Source: Capitella teleta (Eukaryota > Annelida > Polychaeta > Capitellidae). From it: DNA of 64,000 nt. The notes beneath the pieces are model-generated. The model did no database searches. It worked only from the letters and a program-made list of their open reading frames with translations, and was not told where the DNA came from. Positions 12,301-20,700 of the stretch are shown piece by piece. Each line of letters opens with the position of its first letter. Positions within the stretch are counted from its first letter, which is position 1. The translations under genes were made by a program, and so were the position numbers. Location of the stretch: contig KB310056.1 in the NCBI GenBank assembly GCA_000328365.1, positions 4,179 to 68,178 on the forward strand, read 5' to 3'.

Positions 12301-15300
12301 CATTTCACAATCATTTCAGCTATTGGCAGGCATCCTTGAACAAAGAGCAGGTATTTCACAATTGCCTCAATCGCGAAGCAAGTGCATGTCGTCATTACAG
12401 GGTCTGATAACGCCTCTGTTGTTGTGATCACTGATAACACAACACAGGAGGCGGCCATTGTCCCCCCACCAGACGTCCGTATCAGTGTTTTGGGGATTGG
12501 ACAAGATGCAGAGCTGGCAAAACTCGAAGAAATTACCACAAATGTCAAGAATATAATTCAGATCAATGGATACAATGATCTCACATACAGTTTACCTGCT
12601 CTTATATTGTTAGCTTGCCCCCACCGAAGTTAGTCCTAAAAGGCTTTTTTCATGTGAGCTGAACTTTTTTAACAGTTAGAATTTTCTCAACAGTTAAAAT
12701 ATCTTTGAATGAAACATTCAAAGAGGTTAAGAACATCGATTGGGCATTGATTGTGGATCCACCAACTACTAATGCAAGCCGTGAAGAAAGAAGATGGAAA
12801 ATGGACCAAGCCAATCGTGAAGTGAAAGAATTTCTATTGAATCAGCATGGTAGGCACATATTGTGAGAGAGTTTCATCTTGAATATTCGTGAACCCTTTT
12901 GTATATAGAGAATACAAGCAGTCACAGGCTATTATTGGAATCAGGGTATGAATTTCGAAACACCATGATTGGGTAGCACTGTACAACCACTCAGGCAATA
13001 ATATTGAATTGTGTTTACATTCAGTTGTGTATGGAATGGAGGGGCATGCCAAGATTTTATGTTTAAGGAAACATTTTACGATATTGGATCGTGTTTTACC
13101 TTCAATTGGGATAGCCAAAATGTGCTCAGATCTAATCAATCTGGTGAGTAATACACATAGCAGCAGTACAGTATAGTGCAGTGCATATTTCACCCTCTGA
13201 GGTCTTGACAATGGCTTATTGCTTATGCTAAACGCCGAACGATACCAACAAGCATATGGTATCTCTGTAGAATCTGGGCTTAAGGTGAGTCATTGGTGTA
13301 GTGTTTCTCTGGGCTCCCTTAACTTGTCTCCCAGGTGGTTCTAAACACCCCAGGAGACGAAGCTCGGCCAAAAGAGAACGGTATAAGCATCGCACCTGGC
13401 ATTCATGCCCAATTGTCTCTTACTGTAGAAAAGGTAGGTAGTCGAACCATCGGTGGATACTTTATGCTTTATATCGACCGCAGTCGGAGTTTCTGGAGCC
13501 CCCTCATGGCACGTGTGGATCTTTTGAAATGAAATATTACCCCAACGACACCTACACATATGACCGATGCAAAACGAATGAAAAGACAGAAATCATGGTA
13601 CAGAATTGCAACTGCAAATCTCCATACATGCCAGGTAACTCCTTTGGATGAATTAGTTAGTTGTTGTTGCAATATTTGCTTTAAGGTGACGCCCCTGTGT
13701 GTACAGTGAAGCAGTACTTCAACTGCATACACAACCGTGAGTACCATTCAACAGCCTCGTGCAATGATTATCATACTTTAATTGTCATGCAGTAAAGTCT
13801 ATCGATCGGAAAAGCTTGAACCTACAATCCTGTGTCAGTGCATGTGACAGCACACTCTTCTCCAATCAGTTCTCCTTCTCAAACCTTGCTTCCTCATTGG
13901 CTGAATACCTGTCTTCCGACCCGCGGCTGCAGTCCTACAGTGCAATTCAGTCTTTGGGAGATCGAGTGCAAATATCTACTATTGAGAACATATTGAACTG
14001 GTTATACAACACCAGAGACGAATACCAAACAATTCAAAACTTTTTGCGAGTGACATTTTACGACCCAGCCACGTCCGTGTTCGGTCAAATTGAGAAAGCA
14101 GTTATCCAATTTGCTAAGATATCACAAGACGATGTTTCAGCCATTTTCAACGGTCTACCACGTTTCCAAACTGCGTTTGCCTATGGAAAACAACCACAAT
14201 ACAGCTCAATTCTTGATAGTCTCAGCCGGATGATATCCTCTGGAAATTCTATCATCAGTATTCTCGCTGAAACTGATCATCACAATATACCAGATGACAT
14301 CGCAAAACTCTTGCTTTCAAGACTTGAAGAAGTCAGCAATGAAAGCCAAATTATTGAACTTCAGCTCTACCCGAGCATTTTTTCAGGAACAATACAGGAT
14401 TTTGCTGTGAACTTTTTTCTGAGTACTGGTAAGGGTTACTTGCCAAAGTACCTACTTTCTGATGCTGACACGCAGGCTGGGTGCTACGATACGTTTTTTG
14501 CTGTGGCAAAGGTCGTTTTGTGCCTCCAGCGTCAATTGGGAAGCATCAATCTAAAGGCAAACTCTTTGGGTGGCTACTCAGTTAAGTATGTCAAGTATGA
14601 TGAGCCAAAAGGGAACGCATCGCGCATGGAAATCGTAATGAATGAATATTTGCAATCCTGCAGCAACGTTTCGTTTGAATACATGGAGCCTGTGCCCGAA
14701 AGCATGGATCTTCATGATAGAACAAGTTTAGCTTTGATGGTGCAGCTCCAAGGATTTGTGGCCCAACTTGAAATTTGCTTGACCGAATATGGAGACTTCT
14801 TAAATGGCTTGCCTGATGCTCTCAACTTGCAGAAGAAAATTCCACGCATGTTGTATACCACATACAGCAAGGACTTTTCAGCCGACATCGATAGTTTGAA
14901 TAATCTCATAGCCTCACTGGATCCAATCATAAATAACTATTTGATGGACACCAATCATGAATTAATTTTAGCAGTGAAGTATTACGCAGTCACCGTTCAG
15001 ATTTCCTCCTCCATCAATGAATTGATCGCGAAGTTCAATCAGCGGATAAATTTGCCTATACAGAGCGCCATTCAAGAAGTTGAGACAACACTAATTGATT
15101 ACTACTACGCAATAATTGGGAGTGCTGCCACCTTATCCAAATACGCCCCACAGCAGGAACAAGAACTTGGCAGGAGCATTGAGATGCTGCAATTGTGGAA
15201 GAAACCTCTCCCCTACCTCCAATATGATCCCATCATTCTTCCAGATCCCAGTAGCAGTAAAATCAGCTTAAATCTGGAACATGGACTGGACAAATTCTAT

Positions 15301-15884
15301 GAAGGCAGTGCAAACTATCTCATCACTCTTCTAGTATCCAATTTTTGCACAGTTCTCTTGGATCAAATATCTTCGACCGACAAAGACGTTACAGAACGCC
15401 AAACCAGTCTGAATAAGATGGACAGGACAACTTTGGAACGTATGGACTACATGGCAGACGATAATATAATTGGTTTTGAATTTGTTAAGTACGAATAAGT
15501 CAATTTCATTGCCTTCATGATTCACATGCACCTGATTTTATTTCTTTTTTTTTTCTAGGAGAAATATTGTAGCAATGGATATATACTTCGGAGATCTGAG
15601 TACTACAACAATCAAACAATCAAAGAAATACACATTTGCAAATTTCGGAAGTAAGTCATCTCTGACACATTCACGCATTTACTTGATTGTAAACTTGTAT
15701 TGTTACAGGTGAAATGGGGGGCTACATGGGTCTCTTTCTCGGTTGCAGTGTGCTGAGCATTGTGGAGATTTTCGACCATTTCATGCTCTGTTGCTGCTTC
15801 AAGAAGAAGAAAAAAAGAAAAACTCTCGATACAGAGCACACAAATGGTGGAGACCAACCTCATGTAGATGCCACGACATTTTGA
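3328..15884 (+). CDS. Giant modular DEG/ENaC (ASIC/ENaC superfamily) ion channel, about 2,479 aa
   Basis: Exons: 3328-3334, 3402-3507, 4812-5074, 5127-5387, 5658-5795, 5853-6197, 6255-6500, 6566-6679, 6734-6856, 6906-7265, 7327-7431, 7496-7639, 7692-7873, 7927-8086, 8135-8566, 8620-8733, 8793-9344, 9402-9746, 11513-11631, 11690-11849, 12075-12350, 12401-12628, 12694-12849, 12909-12945, 13025-13143, 13202-13284, 13335-13433, 13484-13634, 13686-13736, 13793-15488, 15559-15650, 15709-15884. Phases agree at every junction and lengths sum to 7,440, divisible by three. The product should be a trimeric, amiloride-type cation channel subunit at the cell surface, with short cytoplasmic ends, two membrane spans and one very large ectodomain. 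Usual family members have about 500-1,000 residues. Insertion of PAN, MAM, kringle, LDLa, CUB, VWA and WSC modules in place of the finger domain is seen directly. Ligand, gating and selectivity are unknown. Two fused genes are unlikely because TM1 and TM2 occur once each. Confidence 0.88.
3640..3850 (-). mobile_element. LINE 3'-end remnant inside intron 2 of the channel gene
   Basis: The DNA at 3760-3805 (GGTCTAAAGAGCAGACGACG and onward) is similar to 1525-1575, where a LINE reverse transcriptase fragment ends. The minus-strand frame reads LDTLRHPVGPLDPVVCSLDH, a degraded counterpart. Only the shared repeat is secure, and family assignment follows from the better preserved copy. Confidence 0.35.
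4695..4744. repeat. Perfect 15-bp inverted repeat in intron 2
   Basis: GGGTTCGCTTATTTA at 4695-4709 is repeated exactly as its reverse complement at 4730-4744, with a 20-base spacer. It lies about 70 bases upstream of the TM1 exon. Confidence 0.8.
5127..5387 (+). other. PAN/apple-like module (residues ~126-212)
   Basis: One exon, phase 1 to phase 1. Cysteine spacing fits a PAN/apple fold: DCKDYFELHIKEFC, then EVCQQLCINLYPDKC, NTWKRSCLLM, NPQCNSQLYIRRRC. PAN domains bind proteins or carbohydrate. This is the first inserted module after the N-terminal palm strand. Confidence 0.65.
5658..6197 (+). other. MAM domain 1 (residues ~213-373)
   Basis: Two exons (5658-5795 and 5853-6197), phase 1 at both outer ends. 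It begins VHCDFEEDSFGDYC, the usual MAM opening (CDFE), and runs through LRFFYRMVGEAKSNLRVFV, FWVGGFIELP and GTRGDNGTSGIQIDDIEIS to TC. MAM domains are adhesive beta-sandwiches. The fit is full length. Confidence 0.85.
6255..6500 (+). other. Kringle domain (residues ~374-455)
   Basis: A single phase-1 exon encodes six cysteines in kringle order: RDCLEFRDGSGYMGN, GYECLPWAV, GNKCRNPVGLPWGPFC, VGFCDIPRC. G-x-G-Y-x-G, C-x-x-W, the RNPxG-x-PW turn and the final C-D-I-P-x-C are all present. A kringle inside an ion channel is very unusual. Confidence 0.88.
6566..6679 (+). other. LDL-receptor class A repeat (residues ~456-493)
   Basis: A single phase-1 exon of 38 codons has six cysteines and the calcium-binding acidic cluster: CRPSSFSCMTSKNCIP, then FLCDSYPHCSDLTDEIVEC. 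The 5' splice site is the GTGAGC directly after the last cysteine codon. Reading on would meet a stop. Confidence 0.9.
6734..7265 (+). other. MAM domain 2 (residues ~494-654)
   Basis: Two exons (6734-6856, 6906-7265), phase 1 outside. It opens NITCTFDDNYKCGYQVIKHT, then QWNIVRKPGTDST. The core has GEAAVLVSPSTFF, VVRIYLSTEIAEN and MEISNITLTNVNC. It is more divergent than MAM 1 but has the same exon layout. Confidence 0.75.
7327..7639 (+). other. Unrecognised linker modules (residues ~655-737)
   Basis: Two phase-1 exons (7327-7431 and 7496-7639). They contain GAIVIGNISNFDRKTDISVD and DTCVRLGICYIDQVLDN. I recognise no domain. The second exon has two cysteines and could be a degenerate half of a MAM-like sandwich. 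The end of the first is set by the GTGAGC at 7432, before an in-frame stop. Confidence 0.6.
7692..8086 (+). other. CUB domain (residues ~738-851)
   Basis: Two exons, phase 1-0 and 0-1. It shows C-x-G, then SEGMVTSPGYPNKYTADNYC, IHFTKLDLGRDNMC, DYLQ, INNGDKTAKYCGSGLP and FVSSSIPLGTGFAFWYE. This is a full CUB with four cysteines, although the usual D-x-L-x-I position reads DYLQI. Confidence 0.9.
8135..8733 (+). other. MAM-like domain 3 plus the start of another MAM (residues ~852-1033)
   Basis: Exon 8135-8566 reads HCLQFEAFYAE, GPTWNIIRVPLP and LAAFRSISIEKGNC, the core of a MAM fold. Exon 8620-8733 begins ADCDFVDANECGYIKYKEGG, a fresh MAM opening, but ends after 38 codons and leads straight into a VWA. 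The fourth MAM is therefore a stub. Confidence 0.6.
8793..9344 (+). other. VWA-like domain 1, MIDAS altered (residues ~1034-1217)
   Basis: A single 552-base exon. MDLAIAVDVSGCSEDHC is the first strand and metal loop. DxSxS is changed to DVSGC, so metal binding is doubtful. Later parts LMIFFLTSQVSIPKELL and RYVSVGTEVT fit strands 4 and 5 of a Rossmann-type A domain. Confidence 0.7.
9402..9746 (+). other. Unrecognised beta-rich module, weakly MAM-like (residues ~1218-1332)
   Basis: A single phase-1 exon ending QVKTTKGDC, like the end of the preceding MAM-like unit (SIEKGNC). The middle reads TCLKIYTGVENVDI and ASIPIGEYALVMKAS. A divergent MAM sandwich is my best guess. Confidence 0.45.
9747..11512 (+). 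other. Largest intron of the channel gene (about 1.77 kb)
   Basis: Flanked by GTTAGC and AACAG, phase 1. It holds a short TA run near 9784 and two related exon-like pieces near 9990-10040 and 11303-11345, both reading V-x-DY before GTGTG. Neither can be spliced between the neighbouring exons in frame by the splice sites I see. The rest is unremarkable. Confidence 0.6.
11513..11849 (+). other. WSC-like domain (residues ~1333-1425)
   Basis: Two exons, phase 1-0 and 0-1. The motifs are KNAGCFKKDIISSQW, YFSREDCSKACAD, ELPFAAYGEKTCFCASN and DQICGETDG. The order GCF, C-x3-C, YG-x3-C-x-C matches WSC carbohydrate-binding domains. Confidence 0.75.
12075..12628 (+). other. VWA-like domain 2, metal site lost (residues ~1426-1593)
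   Basis: Two exons. SNLVFVIRIASKESERIG is strand 1, where the DxSxS motif is missing. VVVITDNTTQE keeps the TD of strand 4, and ISVLGIGQDAELAKLEEI is strand 5 with the usual G-I-G and L-x-x-I. The acceptor at 12400 is chosen because it gives R-x-G before VVVITD without duplicating a strand. Confidence 0.75.
12694..13736 (+). other. DEG/ENaC palm and thumb core (residues ~1594-1825)
   Basis: Seven short exons, the densest intron region of the gene. The channel fold resumes with CVWNGGACQDFMFKETF and YDIGSCFTFN (the G-x-C-Y-T-F-N motif), then GLDNGLLLMLN, VVLNTPGD, GISIAPGIHAQLSLTVEK (the SVAPG-like strand), HGTCGSFEM, YTYDRCKTN and NCNCKSPYMPG, then APVCTV. A 37-base micro-exon (12909-12945) is needed to bring the phase from 1 to 2. 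Confidence 0.9.
13793..15488 (+). other. Helix-rich insert in one 1,696-base exon (residues ~1826-2391)
   Basis: The first 20 codons finish the thumb (QSCVSACDSTLF, the C-x3-C pair). About 540 residues then follow that I cannot place. They are poor in cysteine, rich in Leu, Ser, Ile and Gln, and predicted by eye to be mostly helical (for example SRMISSGNSIISILAE and LNNLIASLDPIINNYL). No other exon of the gene exceeds 600 bases. In ordinary family members only about 60-100 residues separate this point from TM2. The exon ends in phase 2 at GTTAA|GTACGA. Confidence 0.75.
15559..15884 (+). other. Pre-TM2 strand, TM2 with selectivity filter, cytoplasmic tail
   Basis: Exon 31 ends the ectodomain with NIVAMDIYFGDLS. 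Exon 32 gives EMGGYMGLFLGCSVLSIVE then IFDHFMLCCCF, aligning to GGQMGLFIGASILTILE of ASICs. The filter G-x-S reads GCS (about residues 2433-2435). The tail is short and basic (KKKKKRKTLD). A palmitoylation-like CCC lies at the membrane edge. Confidence 0.93.
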
Positions 15885-17332
15885 TGTCCGGTTATATCGT
15901 TGAATTATTTGTGTATAGTAGTACTCTGTATGTACAATTATATAATAACGTTTTTACATGCAAGGTAACCAAATGTATCAAGCAAGCCATACATGTTGCT
16001 AATACATTTCGAATGGAACTCTGTATTAAAATATCACACAGTCCACACTTATTTTAAAAATTAATGCACTCTCTTGATATGTATTTTTATATATTTTATA
16101 TATCCCTACCGGGTCATTAATTTTCACTCTCTTGCTGCAATGGGATTCATGTCAAGAAGACACGGTTATGCAAACTGACTTTAAGCTGTTACATTTTATG
16201 GCTGTATAATTATTTGCACGTTGAATTTAAAATTCAAAATATCATTTTAATTGCATTGAATAAATCATTGGCAATACAGACACACTTGTTCCTTTCACAG
16301 AACTTCAATTGCTGGTGCGTTGTAGTTGCATACACAAGATTAAAAGGTTTATCTATCTACCATTGTGTTAAATTTCATGACATTTGTTAGTTGTATAAAA
16401 AGGCCATTATAATGTAAATTTGCACCTTCACTAATGCAAATTTAACCAAAGAAACCCAAACATCATGTAAATATAATTTAATCAATATAAAATAACACAT
16501 ATTTGCTAACGAGAAGACAATTATTTTGAAACATTCGATGTCTAGAAATATAATGCGTATTGTTAACTAAATAATGAGTTCGATGAAAGCAAGGGTATGA
16601 CAAAAATTCATATGAACACTTAAAGGATATCCTGAACATCAGGACCCGAATACGTCAGCGCTGAACACTGAGGCATCACGGAAATGTCCTCGGCTCTGAC
16701 AACTTGCACCTAAGTTATTCTGTTTCTAACAGTCTATGGTACAAGCACATTATTATGATGAAAAGAGATAATAAATACACATGCAGTCACAATTGTCTTT
16801 CAGATGTTAGTAAATATTATAATAATATACAAAGGGTAATCTGCAGGGTGAAAACTTGGTTAACTATGAGTCAGATTGAAAATCACCGAGTGGTGTATCT
16901 CATTGACTGGATACAACCAGTGTGCATTCATGATGCATTCTTTCCAACACATATATCATATTAGCCAATTGCACTCACACAGAAAGCACATACAGGTTGA
17001 TTTTGAAGTATATAATAACATAAAAACGAGACATATCACATAATATCCTGCCAGATTACATCCACGTATACACTGTGAGGGGTCGAGAAATTTAAACAAT
17101 TTAAAGTATAAGTTTGTAAAATAAGCATACACTCCTGAGTTGATTGATTAGCATACGCAGTATAGGCAATAGCTGTTCTAATACCATTCAGCTATGCTAT
17201 ACAAGTAGCCAATATCTTCACACATGTATCCATGCACACCTTTCTTGGATACAAATTCTAAAACCTAAAATGATGACTGGTATATTGTATTATTGGCACA
17301 AAATACACCGATGTTCTTTTTTTTCATGGGAT
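15885..17332. other. Convergent intergenic region, 3' UTRs only
   Basis: About 1.4 kb of AT-rich DNA separates the stop codons of two convergent genes. I see UTR-like sequence and poly(A)-type hexamers, but no exon, RNA gene or transposon ends. Confidence 0.6.
16259..16264 (+). terminator. Candidate poly(A) signal AATAAA for the channel gene
   Basis: AATAAA lies 375 bases after the stop codon and is followed by a GT-containing stretch. Earlier ATTAAA-like hexamers (about 16025) are alternatives. Confidence 0.45.
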
Positions 17333-17794
17333 TCAACAGGACGTAGAAGACAATACTTTAGTTAAAGGTTGTTTTTGGACGTGGGTCCCATTGCTGGTTG
17401 AATTTGAGTTGTTGTTATTGTGATGTTTTGAACTCAAATCCGACACGAAAGTCGAGTGTGTGATGTCAGATGCTGCTCCATTCGAATGGCCGTTCATCGT
17501 GCTTCCGTATCCCGAAGAGGAGCCACTGTCGAAATTTGTCATTGGCGAATCAGAGATCTCCGAGCACATATCCATTGCTATTTCCTGTTCCTCTGACAAT
17601 TGGCGCATGCTTGCTGCTTTCGCGGATGCCACGGATCCGAAGCGAGGAGGTCCGTCTCCAGAAATATCGGAAAATTTGTGACTATCTGTACCGGAGGAAT
17701 TAGCTCCGTTGTGCGAGTTGCCTTTGCCTGTTCGGTCGGACTTTAACCGCGACCTCTTTGTGTTGGTCGAAGAGCTCTTCCCATATTTTCCTTT
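17333..17794 (-). other. Adhesion GPCR cytoplasmic tail exon
   Basis: The last coding exon encodes about 153 residues rich in Ser, Asn and Lys. It starts [20 protein letters not shown] and contains [13 protein letters not shown] and a [12 protein letters not shown] run before the stop. It is probably disordered and phosphorylated. I recognise no PDZ motif at the end (LSSTSC). Confidence 0.85.
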
Positions 17795-20700
17795 CTGTGT
17801 TTCAAAAAAAAAAATAAAATAAAAAAATATGATGAAAAAATTGAATGAGTCATATCATATACGACCCTCAATAATACGTTGTAATAGGTGATAAATGTAA
17901 TACGTGACGGCCTGAAGGAACATTTAGTATAATTTCTATTAATAAATAAATTGTCTCAATAAATCATGAAGGAGAAAATCATAAATGAAGAAATATAATG
18001 ATTTGATCCCAATTGAGATGTGTATAATACCTTTCCCCAGAATGAGGAATTGGATGGAGTCCTGGTCTTTGATGTCTTCGAATCCATTTTGTCGCGCACC
18101 TGCATAGTTAATTGAGGTTGTCAAAAATTAATGAGTAATCATGCGGCCTATTCTTGCATACAGATCACCAATTAAGTGCTGTTAAACTACATTTAAGTTT
18201 GTATAAGTCATACCATGTATTTTTGTACATTGTACATGCATACAATAATGTCCTAATTTTGAGACCAAATTATTAATTAAACAAAATCATAAATTGATAA
18301 AATACATTTTATACAAAATAGTTATTAACCATAACCAAATGTATTTCATTAAGTCAAATAAACTAGGTCATGATTATTATATACGTGGGTAAGGCATGGA
18401 TTACATTCTAAATATAACACTGACCTTTTTATTACAGCATCCGTGGAATATACAAATGAAGAGACCCTAAAAAAGATAACACGTATTTAAACATTCCGTT
18501 GAGGTCAAAGTTCAACCAAATTCATACCTGCAGAGAATTGAAGACACAGAAGGCGTATTGAAACCATACCAAGTCCCCATTGATTGATATAACTCCAAAC
18601 ACCCACGTCAAACCAAGAAGGGGTGTAATGACCAAAACATTCCACATAGTGGTTCTGGAAGCGGAATACATCAATGAAAAAATGTGAAAATATAAAAATG
18701 TGAGATAGATTATTTCTAGAACTTCAAAGGCAACTTTTTAAAGGAACTTACCGAATTTTGTGACGCAAGTTTTTCTGCTGACCGCCATCAGTGGGAATTT
18801 TTGCCGTGCAGATTCTCCGAAGAACAACAAAGAAAATAATTGTGTTGACCTGAGAAGAAAAATACAGAGCAATAAACTCATATTGCAGGTATTCATTGAG
18901 TATACATACAAAAACAACAAAAAGAGCGGGACCAACAAATGCCCATAAAAGACCTTGGTCCGTTGTCAACCAGCAGCTGGAATGGATAATTGACAAGTGT
19001 CATTAAGCACAGATCACAATGCAATCTCGACTTACAATTGTTCGTTACCATAGCCTTCCAATCTCGTGATTCCGAGGCTGGCAGCAACAATTGCTAGTGG
19101 TAGAACTGGAAGAAGGACAGAATACATTGCACATGTCTCCAATGGAATCGGAAGTCGGCTTACTCCAAGCGGTGACAACCAACAATGCTGTTTCCCTCTT
19201 CCGGTGCACATGGAAAACGTAGATGATGTAAAGGACGAGTTCAATGCCCTCGACGAGCATCAAGAAGAAGGCGACGAGCCAGAAATAGTGAAGGAGAACC
19301 GCAATGACAGTGCACATGACCTGCAGATTTATACACGTCAATTTGAAAATTGAGACCAAAACGTACCGACCTCTGGTTTAGTTTTATCGATACCGATCAG
19401 GAAAAGCAGATTTGCAATGATGAGTACAACGCACAGGTTGATCAGGACGACGGCTTGGTGAGACTTGACATGCCTGGTTGTAAAACAAACATCAGTATAT
19501 GCATAATGCTGCGGACAAGTTTAACAATCACAAACATGCATCAATCAACAGAAGACAACCACACTAAAGTGCTGACTTTAATCATATTACAACAACCACA
19601 GTGCAAATAACACAGCTACAATGCAGTGTTTAGACCTTGATCGGCGATGTCCTGAGCCATCACTGGAATCATCCCCAGTCACACTCCTTTGGTGTGGCAG
19701 AGAAATTTATTAGATTTTCCATGCTTATTTATTTTAAAACTATTTTATGGGTCATTATGAGAGACTCACTTCCACATGGAGGTGTAGATGAAAATGGTGA
19801 TGACAAGAGCGACAATCGAGGTGACACACCCAACTAAAGAGATTATGCTCAGGATCGTATGGTGAATCCTAGTCTGTAAATTCAATTTATGAAATACATG
19901 AATCAGTGCTGACAAAATTATTGCAAACTTACAGCTGGAACTGGACTGACAAGAATGGCGAAATTAGTCAAATGATTACACTCGCAGGTCGTTTCAGTGT
20001 CGTTAATATCTATGGCTTTGCAGCCTCTGCTCGACCAGTTACCGTACGGACTATAAACAAGAAATGTATACAACGCAACTTGTATCCTTACGGTAAGAAA
20101 ACTCACGTTTCAGGTGCTTCGAAATCCCAGAAGGAACACACAGCCGTGTAATTATCATCGGGAATCTGGAAGATATTAGTGTTGGTGTGGGATCAAGGCA
20201 AGGTCTCCAGCTATAGCCTACCATATTATGTTGCAGCTTGTAAGTCACAGGAGGGTCCAGCTCAACTCCATATTGCAAGCCACTCAGAGAAAGAGACAGG
20301 ATCCTTGAATCGACCGATTGGTTCTCGTTTTGTCGAGGCAAAAATTCGGCGAGAGTTTTGAAGTAGATGCTTGACAAGGCAAACGCTTTCCCGGGAACAC
20401 CTGTGAGAAATGTTCAAATGCAAACCAAATCAGAATGAGAATTATATCAACGTACTTCCTGATAAGCTTCTTAGGGTTGCAGCGTCAAACCGAATCTCAT
20501 CATCACTGGAGAGAACCCAATCGATGTCATCCAATAATTCTAACGACGAATCTTTTTTGGGGAAGGAAACATCATGAATATTGTCCTTCATAACATACTC
20601 AGCCTGCAGAACTGGAATTAATAATTTGATTTAATGACACAAAATTTCAGATTAACATTGTTAATGATATACTCACACATATTGCGCGCTTGAAAGGCAA

